Assembly (NCBI GenBank): GCA_041741415.1
Contig: JBGSKC010000054.1
Coordinates: 1-64,000 of the forward strand
From: JANQTF01 sp041741415
Lineage (GTDB): Bacteria > Bacteroidota > Bacteroidia > J057
Reading direction: 5' to 3'
DNA: 64,000 nucleotides
Below are positions 49,971-59,021 of the stretch, piece after piece. Both the position numbers and the translations under genes were made by a program. The notes beneath the pieces are model-generated. The model ran no database searches and was not told the origin of the DNA. It was given only the letters and a program-made list of their open reading frames with translations. Numbering within the stretch: the stretch's first letter is position 1; each line of letters opens with the position of its first letter.

Positions 49971-51455
49971 TCACACCTCTTTCCGCAGCCTCGCTACCGG
50001 CACGCCGAGTTGCTCGCGGTATTTTGCCACGGTGCGGCGGGCAATGTTGTAGCCCTTGTCCTTGAGCAGCTCTGCAATCCGGTCGTCAGAAAGGGGACGG
50101 CGCTTGCTTTCGCCGCCGATGATGTCTTCCAGGGCCTTTTTCACTTCCCGGTTCGACACCATGCCGTCTTCGGTTTCGATGCCTTCGGTGAAGAAAAACT
50201 TGAGCGGGTAAATGCCAAAATCTGTCTGGACAAACTTGCTGTTGGCCACGCGGCTCACAGTGGAAATATCCATTTTGATCTCCTCGGCAATGTCTTTGAG
50301 GATCATCGGCCTGAGCATTTTTTCGTCGCCACCGGCCAGAAAAAACTCCTCCTGCTTGTCGGCAATGGCCTGCATGGTGTTGAGCAGGGTGTATTGCCGC
50401 TGTTGAATGGCATCGATGAACCACTGGGCAGCCTCAATGCGCTGCTTTACGAAGTCGAGGGTTTCCTTGACGTTGGTGGTTTTGTTGCGCTTCTCGATGC
50501 CTTTGTACTCTTTGTACATGTTGAGGTAGCTCTTCGACACCTTCAACTCGGGGGCATTGCGGCTGTTGAGGCGAATGTGAATGCGCTGATTTTCTGTGCT
50601 CAGCAGAAAGTCGGGAATGATGTATTCGTGCTTGATAACTGTCTGGGAATCACCAGGCTTCGGGTTGAGGCGAATGATGATGGCATAGACATTCTTGAGC
50701 GTATCTTCCGTCACGCCGAGGCGGGAGCAGAGCTTGGAGAAGTGCTTCTTGGTGAACTCCTCGAAGTATTTGTCGATGATCTTGATGGCGAGGTCCACGT
50801 CGGGAGTTCTTTCGCGGCGGCGGAGCTGCAGGAGCAGGCATTCTTGCAGGGTGCGGGCACCAACGCCGGGCGGATCAAAGCGCTGGATGATGCCCAGAAT
50901 TCCTTCCACCTCTTCCACGGTTGTGTTGAGGTTTTGGCGAAAGGCCATGTAGTTCACAATGGCCCTGACCGGGTCCATGGCGCCCCTGCCGCGCAGGTAG
51001 CCGTCTTCGTCGATGTTGCCGATGATGTGCGACCCGATGAGGTGCTCCCGCTCCGTGAGGCTAAGCAGGGAAAGCTGCTCTTCGAGCTGGTCGTAGAGCG
51101 ACTTCATCTGGATGATGGGCGTCTCGTATTCGTCGTCATCATCGCCGCCGCCGGTGGGGAGCTGGGTGCGGTAGTCGTAGCCATCGTTGGCGATCATGTC
51201 CTCGATGTTCAGGTCGCTGGAGGTTACCTCATAGGCCTTTTCCAGTTCAGAATCCTTTTTGTCGAGGTCGTCATATTCCCCTTTTTCCTCCTCACCGTAG
51301 GTCATTTGCAGGTCTTCCAGAGCGGGATTTTTCTCCAGTTCCTCTTTGATTCGTTGTTCGAGCGTTGACGTAGGGACTTGCAGCAGTTTGATGAATTGAA
51401 TCTGCTGGGGGGATATTTTCTGTAGGAGCTTGAGCTGCTGGTTTTGTTGGAGCAT
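49971..51455 (-). CDS. rpoN: RNA polymerase sigma-54 factor
   Basis: Sigma factor for -24/-12 promoters that need an enhancer-binding ATPase. 494 residues: the Gln/Leu-rich activator region MLQQNQQLKLLQKISPQQIQ and FIKLLQVPTSTLEQRI, an acidic middle, the core-binding domain (ERLIGSHIIGN-type pattern around EREHLIGSHIIGNIDEDGYL), and the RpoN box NIARRTVAKYREQLGVPVAR near the end. All intact. No EBP is found in the window. The gene is transcribed alone; its start ATG is at 51455. Confidence 0.96.
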   Translation of the reverse strand: MLQQNQQLKLLQKISPQQIQFIKLLQVPTSTLEQRIKEELEKNPALEDLQMTYGEEEKGEYDDLDKKDSELEKAYEVTSSDLNIEDMIANDGYDYRTQLPTGGGDDDDEYETPIIQMKSLYDQLEEQLSLLSLTEREHLIGSHIIGNIDEDGYLRGRGAMDPVRAIVNYMAFRQNLNTTVEEVEGILGIIQRFDPPGVGARTLQECLLLQLRRRERTPDVDLAIKIIDKYFEEFTKKHFSKLCSRLGVTEDTLKNVYAIIIRLNPKPGDSQTVIKHEYIIPDFLLSTENQRIHIRLNSRNAPELKVSKSYLNMYKEYKGIEKRNKTTNVKETLDFVKQRIEAAQWFIDAIQQRQYTLLNTMQAIADKQEEFFLAGGDEKMLRPMILKDIAEEIKMDISTVSRVANSKFVQTDFGIYPLKFFFTEGIETEDGMVSNREVKKALEDIIGGESKRRPLSDDRIAELLKDKGYNIARRTVAKYREQLGVPVARLRKEV

Positions 51456-51823
51456 AAAAGCCAGGGATTAGCGAATCAGGACAACTGCGCCGTCAGTGAA
51501 GACTGGCCTGCCCGGCTGGCGCGTGCCGGAGCGACCGTTGCATCTTCATCCTCGAAAACCATGGTCCCTGGTTTTTCCCGGATGATCTTGTTTCACACAT
51601 TACCCCTAACAGGAGCAAAGCAGAAGATCAGAGCAGGAGGGTATACAAATCAAAGAAAAAAAATAGCTAATTCCTCTAAAAAAACCATCGCTTATCGTCA
51701 AAAAACCTGGAAGGCACCCTGGCTGGAATATATTTTAGCTGATAATCAGGAAGTTAATTGAATGAAAAATCCCTAGCAAAAATCGTGTCAAATATGAAAC
51801 TATCTCCCTGGTGAAAGAATTTT
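51456..51823. other. Intergenic region upstream of rpoN
   Basis: 368 nt. The half nearest the lrp-like gene is A/T-rich; no gene, tRNA or convincing promoter box was found. Confidence 0.5.
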
Positions 51824-52321
51824 CTAGCTCGTTTCCTCCTCGTCGCCTTCCCCAAACAAGGAACCGATTTCCGGGTTTCGCTCGAAATTCATCTGCAGGG
51901 AAATGAAAGTCTCCGTCCTCCTCACATACGGAATTTTCTGAATCCGCTCCAGCAGCAGGTCTCGCAGGCCGTCGGTGTCGGGGCAAAGCACCTTCAAAAA
52001 AACGGCATAATTGCCTGTGGTGTAGTGGCATTCCACGATGTCGGTGATACTTTCCACCTCCGTTAGCACTTCCTCAAACTTCCCGATCTTGTCGAGGTAA
52101 ATGCCGATGAAAGCCGTGATGCCGTAGCCAAGCTTTTTGTAATTCAGCTTTAGACGCGACCCCTCGATTATCCCCAGCCTTTCGAGCTTCTGAATGCGAA
52201 GGTGAACGGTAGCCCCCGACACGCCGCAAAGCCGCGCAATTTCCAGGTATGGGGTGCGTGCGTCTTTGAGCAAAACCTTGAGGATCTGTTTGTCTAATTG
52301 ATCGAGTTGAGGACTAGGCAT
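51824..52321 (-). CDS. Lrp/AsnC-family transcriptional regulator
   Basis: 165 residues. N-terminal helix-turn-helix (LDQLDKQILKVLLKDARTPY, then IARLCGVSGATVHLRIQKLE) and a C-terminal RAM/AsnC domain (AFIGIYLDKIGKFEEVLTEV, VECHYTTGNYAVFLKV). These proteins form octamers and respond to amino acids. The effector is not visible. The thioesterase gene lies 92 nt upstream in the same direction. Confidence 0.93.
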   Translation of the reverse strand: MPSPQLDQLDKQILKVLLKDARTPYLEIARLCGVSGATVHLRIQKLERLGIIEGSRLKLNYKKLGYGITAFIGIYLDKIGKFEEVLTEVESITDIVECHYTTGNYAVFLKVLCPDTDGLRDLLLERIQKIPYVRRTETFISLQMNFERNPEIGSLFGEGDEEETS

Positions 52322-52413
52322 GGAATAAAGACTGGAAAATCAACAAAAAAAGGAACAAACCGATGGCCCTTCCCGGCGAGCGCTCTGCCCGCCAATCGGG
52401 CCAGTTTCAGGGG

Positions 52414-52932
52414 TTAAGCACGTTTTCCGAGCAAATCGATCAGCCCGGCTGCATCCTGGGGTTGCATGCGCCCCGCCAGCAGCAAGCGCAGCTCCCGCCG
52501 CTGAAGCGCTCCTTCATACAGTTTTTGCTCCTGCTCTGTTTCGGGCAGCACAGGTGCCACCGGGATAGGCCTGCCCGATTGGTCCACCGCCACAAAGGTG
52601 TAATAGGCTGTGTTGCTCTCCTTGCGTTCGCCGGTTAGCATGTTTTCAAATGCCACATCTATCCTGATTTCGAGCGAAGAGGTAAAGCACCGGGTCACCT
52701 TCGCCTCCAAAATCACCACCGAACCCAGGGGAATAGAGGCCCTGAACTCTACAAAGTCGACTGAAACCGTTACGACCGTTCTGCGGGTGGCCCGCTGGGC
52801 CGCAATGGCGGATATAATGTCCATCCAGTGCAGCAACTTACCCCCCATGAGGTTGCCCAGGGTATTGGTGTCGTTGGGCAGCACCATCTCTGTCATCAAA
52901 GTATAGGTATCGGCAGCAGGAATTCCTTTCAT
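52414..52932 (-). CDS. Acyl-CoA thioesterase, YciA/BFIT-like hotdog
   Basis: 172 residues. Hotdog signature LPNDTNTLGNLMGGKLLHWM has the N-x-x-G-x-x-x-G-G pattern, with Asp in MDIISAIAAQRATRRTVVTV as the likely catalytic acid. SVDFVEFRASIPLGSVVILE fits the second strand group. It probably hydrolyses acyl-CoA in the cytoplasm. The open frame starts at 53013, but ATG 52932 (MKGIPAADTYTLMTEM) gives the family's normal start. Confidence 0.88.
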   Translation of the reverse strand: MKGIPAADTYTLMTEMVLPNDTNTLGNLMGGKLLHWMDIISAIAAQRATRRTVVTVSVDFVEFRASIPLGSVVILEAKVTRCFTSSLEIRIDVAFENMLTGERKESNTAYYTFVAVDQSGRPIPVAPVLPETEQEQKLYEGALQRRELRLLLAGRMQPQDAAGLIDLLGKRA

Positions 52933-53069
52933 GCGTTCATTTCTCTTTGCTTGCAAAGAACGCAAAAACGATGATCCTCTCCTTGCAAACGGCGTCTGCG
53001 GGAGAAGAATCATGGGCCTTGGGACCCAATCGGGAAAAAAACTTACCGGGCCTTCAGCCAGCGGGGCGC

Positions 53070-53501
53070 TCAGGCCATCTCTGTTCCGACTTCAACGGCC
53101 ACATCCAGGGGCGTTCCGTCGGGGCGGTGCATGGTTTCGACCCGAAACCAGAGATCTGTGGCTCCATCTCCGGGATTGCCCATCATGATATTGCCTCCCA
53201 GAAACTCAAAGCAGCGGACCAACTGCCCGTGGCGCGGATGGCCAGGTTGATTGATTTCCAGGATCCAGAGCGGCCCGATAGAGTTGGCGGAAAGGCTAAA
53301 GCCCTCGCGTTTGGCCACCAGCACGCCGTGAATGCGTTCGTGGCCCAGCTCTTTCGAGCGCTTGCCTTTGAGCGGATCCAGCTCAGAACTGGTTTCAGTC
53401 ACGACCACAGTATCAGGGTTAGATTCGCCACCAGTGCCGGAAGTGGAGCCGCTGGTTGTCGTTGGGGTGGAGGAAGGGGAAGTTTCTTCAGGAAATTCCA
53501 T
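53070..53501 (-). CDS. Hypothetical protein divergent from the cyclase-kinase gene
   Basis: 143 residues from ATG 53501. The first ~45 residues are low-complexity (SSTPTTTSGSTSGTGGESN), and the rest may form a small beta domain (IGPLWILEINQPGHPRHGQL, ATDLWFRVETMHRPDG). No family recognised and no clear signal. It is a fair gene because its codon use resembles neighbours and it faces away from the next gene with a 93-nt spacer, but a frame in the opposite direction is also open across it. Confidence 0.5.
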   Translation of the reverse strand: MEFPEETSPSSTPTTTSGSTSGTGGESNPDTVVVTETSSELDPLKGKRSKELGHERIHGVLVAKREGFSLSANSIGPLWILEINQPGHPRHGQLVRCFEFLGGNIMMGNPGDGATDLWFRVETMHRPDGTPLDVAVEVGTEMA

Positions 53502-53594
53502 GGCAAGGGGGTAGGTAAAAATGAGGAAAAGAATTTCGCAATTGTTGTACATTTTCGGAAATTTATTGGACTGTTCCATTTCTCATTACCCCCT

Positions 53595-56500
53595 TTGAGC
53601 AGGAATTTTTTTTGGGTCGTTTGTTGGCTTCTGACGAATGCCGGTGGATTGCTGCATGGGCAGGAAAACCCACTGGTGTGGACCATTCCCTCTGCCGGGT
53701 ACCAGTTGGAAGGGCGTGGGCTAAGTCCGCAGATCCGGCAGTTTCTTCAAATGCCGGAAGGCTGGATGTTGATGGCCAACACCACAGGCGTGCTCTCCTT
53801 CGATGGCAGGGTGTGGCAGGTGATTGATGGCACAGAAGGCAGCCGATTCCGGCTTGCCAACAGCCCCCACGGAAAAGTGTTTGCCTTCGACGAGACCCGA
53901 TTTTGCCACCTGGAACCCACCCTCCTGGGGCGCCCGTCGCTTGTGCCCCACCCCCTGCCCGCTCATACACCTTTTCTCCTTCGTGATGCCTTCCAGATCC
54001 TTGCCACCCGCTGGGGCGTTCACCTGATTTCCGACAAAGAGTTCCTCACCTACCGCCCGGATTCTGACAGCTTTTTCGTAACCCAAAGCCCGGGAACCAT
54101 ATTTCACGCTTGCCCTGGCCCCGACGGCAACAGCGTGTGGCTGATTCTGCGCGAGGGCGTTTTTTCCATAGACGCCACAGGCGGCCGCTGGATCTCTCAA
54201 ACCTCCCTCGCCAGCCTCGAAGAAATCCGCGAAGCCATCATTTCGCCCGAAACCAGCCCCGAACGCTACCAGCTCACCCTCGTTTCGCTGGAACAAGGCA
54301 TCTGGCAATTGACCCCTTCCGGCCTGCGGCGGATCTATCCCGGCGAGCCAGCCGCCAGCCCCGACCTGCTCTGGCATGCTACCCGCCTCCACGACGGCAG
54401 TCTGGCAGTAGCAACCCAGCAGTCGGGCCTCCTGATCCTCAGCCCTGATTTGACCCGAATTTCCACCCTCTCAGCCTCGGTGGGCCTGCCCGAAGGCACC
54501 CTCCATCAGGTGTTTGAAGACCGCGAGCAGGGTCTGTGGGTGGCAGGGGAATCATCCATTGCCCGCTTTCCCTTTCCCCTTCCCCTCCGGATCTGGGGAG
54601 AAAATGCCGGACTCGGGGGCGTAGTCACAGCCATTTTGCCAAAAAAAGAACGGTTTCTTGTCGGCACTTTTCGTGGATTATTTGAAAAAATGCCAGGCAC
54701 AACACCTGAAACCCCGACCTGGCTGCCACTTTTTGCCGAAGAAGTTTATCAGGTGTGGGCCCTGGCCGAAAGCCCGGATGGGATCTGGATCGCGGCTTCG
54801 TCGGGCTTGTTTCTCCTGCAGGGAAACCGCCTCCAAAGGATCAGCGAGGAAGTTACCATGGCAGTTGCCGCCTCACGCTTTGACCCCGGCCTCGTGGTGG
54901 CAGGCCTCTACGACGGAGCGGGCACCGTGCGAAAGGGTGCAAATGGCTGGAAATGGGAAGGCAGGCTCCCAGACTGGACAGAAAGAACCCAGTCGCTGAT
55001 GGAAACCGAACCCGGCACCTGGTGGATGACCTATAAACGGCTGGCGAGGATCACGGCAGTAGGGAGTGCCAACCCCGTTACCGTCGTGTTCGACACCCTG
55101 CAGGGCTGGAGCGAGTCCATGAGAACCATGCAATTGCTCGAATGGGAGGGCCAGCCTGCCGTTGGCTCAGACCTCGGCTTGTATGTAGTGGAACAGGATC
55201 GCCTGATTCCGATGGCACCCTGGAACGAGGCCCTGCCGCAACGTTTTCCTATGACAAAGTTGGTAAATGAGGTTGCTAACGGCGGTTTTTGGGTATATAA
55301 TGGCCGGTTTGTGGGCATGATGACCCGGCAAAATCCCGAAAGCTACAGGTGGAACAACCGGGCCATTTCCTCCTTGCGGGCGGATGTGTGGGCCCTGCAG
55401 CCCGACAGCGAGGGGGTTCTGTGGCTGGGCACCAACGATGGCTTGCTCCGCTACGACCCGGCACAGGACCGGGGCAGCCAGGTGCCGTTTCGTGCCTATC
55501 TGCGGGAAGTCCGCCTCGAAGGAGACTCCATCCTGACTGTTAGCTACCAGGACCATGAACTGCCCAGCTTCCCGCATGGCGGCAGCGACTTGCTGTTTGA
55601 CTATAGCGCCATTGGGTTCACCTTTCCGCAGCTGGCGGAATTCCAGTTCATGCTGGAAGGCTACGACGACAGCTGGTCGGAGTGGACGCGCAGCCCCGAG
55701 CGGGAAAAATACACCTTGCTCAAGGAAGGACCATACCGGTTTCGCGTGCGGGCGAGGGATCTGTTTGGAAAGGTGAGCGAAGAAGCTTTCTTTTCTTTTG
55801 TGGTGTTGCCGCCCTGGTATCGCACCTGGTGGGCTGCGCTGCTCTACCTGGCAGTGCTGGCAGCCCTGGTTTTTGTGATTGTGCAGGCGCGCACCCGCGT
55901 GGCAAGAAAAAAGCTCGAAGCCAAGGAGCGGGAGCTGGACCTGGAACGCAAAACAACAGAACGCCTCCGGGCCATTGACCAGTTGAAAGATCAATTTTTG
56001 GCGAATACCTCTCACGAGCTCCGCACCCCGCTCACAGGCATCATCGGGTTGGCGGAGTCCATGAGCCTGCACAGCCAGGACCCTGTCGCAGCTTCGCAAT
56101 TGAACCTCATCGTTTCCTCGGGCAAGCGCCTTCATCACCTCGTCAACGATATTCTCGATTTTTCCAAGCTCAAGCACCACGAAATAGACCTTCAGAAAAA
56201 ACCGGTTGACCTCCGGGGAATGGCAGAGGTGGTGTGTCAGCTCTATCAGCCCCTTCTGGAGGGGAAATCCCTGCGTCTGATCAATCTTCTGCCGCAGGAC
56301 CTGCCTTTGGTTGAGGCAGATGAAGACCGCATTTCCCAGGTGATCCACAACCTGGTGGGCAATGCCATTAAATTTACCGACAGCGGCCAGATCACCCTGG
56401 AAGGAAGCTGGGATGCCCGCCAGGTAACCCTCACCGTTCGCGATACCGGGATTGGCATTTCGCCTGAGCATCAGGAGCGCATTTTCCAGGCATTTGAGCA

Positions 56501-58013
56501 GGTAGACGGCAGTATCCAGCGGCAGTATGCAGGAACCGGGCTGGGCCTGGCCATTTCGCAGCAGTTGCTCTCCCTGCATGGCGGCACCCTGTCGGTGGAG
56601 TCTGAACTCGGAACAGGGTCTGCCTTTTCGTTTTCCCTGCCCCGCAGCACTGCAGTCCTTTCAGCCCCGCCCGCGATTGGCAACTCCCTGCGAAAAAAGC
56701 GCAGCTACCCCGAGCCGGTGCTTCCCTCCCCTGTGCTGGAGCTGGCTCCCGGCCCCGCAGAAGGCAGCAGCCGCTTCCGCATCCTCATCGTGGATGATGA
56801 GCCCATCAACCAGGCGGTGATGCGCGCCCATCTCAACGACCCCAGGTTTGAACTTGTCACCGCCTCGCGAGGCTCCCAGGCCCTTCAGATCATCGACGAA
56901 GACCCCGACATCGACCTCGTGGTGCTGGATGTGATGATGCCCGGCATGTCGGGCTTTGAAGTGTGCCGGATCATTCGCAAGCGCTTTCTGCCATCAGAAC
57001 TGCCCGTGATCATCGTAACGGCCAAAGACCAGGTGGAAGACCTCGTTCAGGCTTTTTCCTTTGGGGCGAACGACTACCTGGCCAAGCCCTTTTCCAGGGC
57101 CGAGTTTGTGGCCAGGGTTAATACCCAGCTCCAGCTCCGCCACATTCACGAGGCCACCAGCCAGTTTGTGCCAGACGAATTTCTGCGAGCTCTTGGTCAC
57201 CAGGCCATTACTGATACCAAATATGGCGATCAGGTTGCCCGGAACGGCACCGTGCTGTTTGCCGACATCCGCAATTACACCAGCATTGCCGAGCAGCTCA
57301 GCCCGGAGGAAACCTTCCTGTTTCTCAACGCCTACTACTCGCGGATGGGCCCTGTGATCCGGGAGCATGGAGGCTTTATCAACCAGTTTATCGGCGACGG
57401 GCTGATGGCCCTGTTCCTTGGTTCAGGGGAAGACGCCTTTCGCGCCGGGCTGGGCATGCAGCAGGCCCTGGCCCTGTACAATGTGGAGCGGCAAAAAAAG
57501 GGATTTACCCCTCTTCAGATCGGCATTGGCATCCACACCGGGCGGCTGATGATGGGCATCATTGGCGACGGCCGGCGCATGGATACCGGCCTTGTGGCCG
57601 ACACCGTGAATGCCGCTGCCCGCCTCGAAAGCCTGACCAAAATCCTCGGTGCCCCGATGCTGCTGAGCAACGTGAGCATGAAGGAAGTCAGCAACTCCGG
57701 GCAATATACAATCAGGCGGCTGGGCAAAGTGCTTGTCAAAGGAAAGGAACAGGCAATCGAGCTGATTGAAGCCCTGGACGCATATCCGGGGGAGGTGCTT
57801 CAGCGGCGGAAAGCCTCGGTGGCAAAACTGGAGGCGGCCTGCGACCATTATCAGCGCAGAGAATTTGACCTGGCCCTGGCTTTGTTTAATGAGTTGGTGG
57901 AAGCAGATCCGGAAGACAGGCCCGTGCGGTTTCTGAGGGAAGAGGCCCTGGCCATTTCGCAGCGTAGCCTGCCCCCAGACTGGCCCGGATGTTGGGAGAT
58001 CAAAATGAAGTAA
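53595..58013 (+). CDS. Propeller sensor histidine kinase fused to receiver and nucleotide cyclase
   Basis: 1,472 residues. Start TTG 53595 gives a signal peptide (SRNFFWVVCWLLTNAGGLLH); no ATG is available. Order: periplasmic two-component propeller (for example EDREQGLWVAGESSIARF, about residue 310), Y_Y_Y domain (DSWSEWTRSPEREKYTLLKE, about 690-720), one membrane helix (about 745-766), coiled coil, HisKA with His807 in NTSHELRTPL, HATPase_c (NLVGNAIKFTDSG, DTGIGISPEHQERIF, GTGLGLAIS), receiver (LIVDDEP, phospho-Asp1112 in LDVMMPG) and a class III cyclase domain. In the cyclase the metal Asps are D1224 (LFADIRNYT) and D1268 (FIGDGLMALF), 44 residues apart as usual, and VNAAARLES keeps Asn and Arg. 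The substrate-choosing Lys is Gln (INQF) and the later Asp/Thr is Gly. A TPR-like tail ends it. Confidence 0.9.
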   Translation: MSRNFFWVVCWLLTNAGGLLHGQENPLVWTIPSAGYQLEGRGLSPQIRQFLQMPEGWMLMANTTGVLSFDGRVWQVIDGTEGSRFRLANSPHGKVFAFDETRFCHLEPTLLGRPSLVPHPLPAHTPFLLRDAFQILATRWGVHLISDKEFLTYRPDSDSFFVTQSPGTIFHACPGPDGNSVWLILREGVFSIDATGGRWISQTSLASLEEIREAIISPETSPERYQLTLVSLEQGIWQLTPSGLRRIYPGEPAASPDLLWHATRLHDGSLAVATQQSGLLILSPDLTRISTLSASVGLPEGTLHQVFEDREQGLWVAGESSIARFPFPLPLRIWGENAGLGGVVTAILPKKERFLVGTFRGLFEKMPGTTPETPTWLPLFAEEVYQVWALAESPDGIWIAASSGLFLLQGNRLQRISEEVTMAVAASRFDPGLVVAGLYDGAGTVRKGANGWKWEGRLPDWTERTQSLMETEPGTWWMTYKRLARITAVGSANPVTVVFDTLQGWSESMRTMQLLEWEGQPAVGSDLGLYVVEQDRLIPMAPWNEALPQRFPMTKLVNEVANGGFWVYNGRFVGMMTRQNPESYRWNNRAISSLRADVWALQPDSEGVLWLGTNDGLLRYDPAQDRGSQVPFRAYLREVRLEGDSILTVSYQDHELPSFPHGGSDLLFDYSAIGFTFPQLAEFQFMLEGYDDSWSEWTRSPEREKYTLLKEGPYRFRVRARDLFGKVSEEAFFSFVVLPPWYRTWWAALLYLAVLAALVFVIVQARTRVARKKLEAKERELDLERKTTERLRAIDQLKDQFLANTSHELRTPLTGIIGLAESMSLHSQDPVAASQLNLIVSSGKRLHHLVNDILDFSKLKHHEIDLQKKPVDLRGMAEVVCQLYQPLLEGKSLRLINLLPQDLPLVEADEDRISQVIHNLVGNAIKFTDSGQITLEGSWDARQVTLTVRDTGIGISPEHQERIFQAFEQVDGSIQRQYAGTGLGLAISQQLLSLHGGTLSVESELGTGSAFSFSLPRSTAVLSAPPAIGNSLRKKRSYPEPVLPSPVLELAPGPAEGSSRFRILIVDDEPINQAVMRAHLNDPRFELVTASRGSQALQIIDEDPDIDLVVLDVMMPGMSGFEVCRIIRKRFLPSELPVIIVTAKDQVEDLVQAFSFGANDYLAKPFSRAEFVARVNTQLQLRHIHEATSQFVPDEFLRALGHQAITDTKYGDQVARNGTVLFADIRNYTSIAEQLSPEETFLFLNAYYSRMGPVIREHGGFINQFIGDGLMALFLGSGEDAFRAGLGMQQALALYNVERQKKGFTPLQIGIGIHTGRLMMGIIGDGRRMDTGLVADTVNAAARLESLTKILGAPMLLSNVSMKEVSNSGQYTIRRLGKVLVKGKEQAIELIEALDAYPGEVLQRRKASVAKLEAACDHYQRREFDLALALFNELVEADPEDRPVRFLREEALAISQRSLPPDWPGCWEIKMK

Positions 58014-58044
58014 AGGCAGGATGTGGAATATGAAGGGAATTGAG

Positions 58045-58077
58045 TTGGGGAAAAGCCCCGCCACCTTTGTAAGTTTG
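58045..58077 (+). promoter_or_regulatory. Promoter of thyA
   Basis: TTG (58045-58047), 22 nt, TAAGTTTG (58070-58077), 22 nt before the thyA ATG. Confidence 0.55.
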
Positions 58078-58098
58078 TGATCATCCTAGAATTGGCTC

Positions 58099-58893
58099 AT
58101 GAAACAGTATCACGATCTTCTTCAGCATGTGATGGACAGCGGGGTTGACCGCAGCGACCGCACCGGAACCGGCACCCGCAGTGTGTTTGGGTATCAGATG
58201 CGCTTTGACCTGTCAGAGGGATTTCCGCTTGTGACGACAAAGAAAGTGCACATGAAGTCGGTGATCCACGAGTTGCTCTGGTTCCTGCGGGGCGACTCCA
58301 ACATTGCCTACCTGAAGGAGCACGGCGTCACGATCTGGGATGAGTGGGCAGACGAACAAGGCGAACTCGGTCCGGTCTATGGCGTGCAATGGCGCTCCTG
58401 GCCCACAGCCGATGGCCGCCACATCGACCAGATCCGGGTGCTGCTGGAGGGCCTGAAGAAAAATCCGGATTCGCGCCGCCACATCGTATCGGCATGGAAT
58501 GTGGCCGAAGTTGCCAACATGGCCCTGCCCCCCTGCCATGCCTTGTTTCAGTTTTATGTGGCGCACGGAAAGCTGTCCTGTCAGCTCTACCAGCGCAGCG
58601 CCGACCTCTTCCTGGGCGTTCCTTTCAACATTGCCTCCTACGCCCTGCTCACCCTGATGGTCGCTCAGGTATGCGGCCTGAAGCCAGGTGATTTCGTGCT
58701 CACTTTCGGCGATGTTCACATTTACCACAACCATTTCGATCAGGTAGCCCTGCAGTTGTCGCGGGAACCAAGGCCTTTGCCGCAGGTGCGCCTCCGCCCC
58801 GACGTTCAGGATTTGTTTGCCTTCAGTTTCGACGACATCGAAGTGATTGGCTACCAGCCGCACCCTGCTATTAAGGCGCCCATCGCTGTGTAA
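58099..58893 (+). CDS. thyA: Thymidylate synthase
   Basis: Methylates dUMP to dTMP with methylene-tetrahydrofolate. 264 residues, the usual length of bacterial ThyA. RSDRTGTGTRSVFGYQMRFD, PVYGVQWRSW, the nucleophile Cys146 in LPPCHALFQFYV, and QLYQRSADLFLGVPFNIASY are all intact. ATG 58099 is well placed behind the promoter match. Confidence 0.97.
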   Translation: MKQYHDLLQHVMDSGVDRSDRTGTGTRSVFGYQMRFDLSEGFPLVTTKKVHMKSVIHELLWFLRGDSNIAYLKEHGVTIWDEWADEQGELGPVYGVQWRSWPTADGRHIDQIRVLLEGLKKNPDSRRHIVSAWNVAEVANMALPPCHALFQFYVAHGKLSCQLYQRSADLFLGVPFNIASYALLTLMVAQVCGLKPGDFVLTFGDVHIYHNHFDQVALQLSREPRPLPQVRLRPDVQDLFAFSFDDIEVIGYQPHPAIKAPIAV

Positions 58894-59021
58894 CGCCGTC
58901 CGCCCCCCTCGTTCTTCGGATGTATCGACATTTCCAGCCGGTGGGCCTCTCCGGCAGGGATGTGCGGCTTTTTCCACCTACTTTTCACCTTCATTTTCCG
59001 ATTCGTTTCCTACCCTTTTTC

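Noticed and set aside
52947..53594. A 216-codon N-terminal extension of the cyclase-kinase
   Set aside because: It has no protein-like composition, overlaps the opposite-strand gene at 53070-53501 and puts the signal peptide in the middle of the protein. TTG 53595 is preferred.
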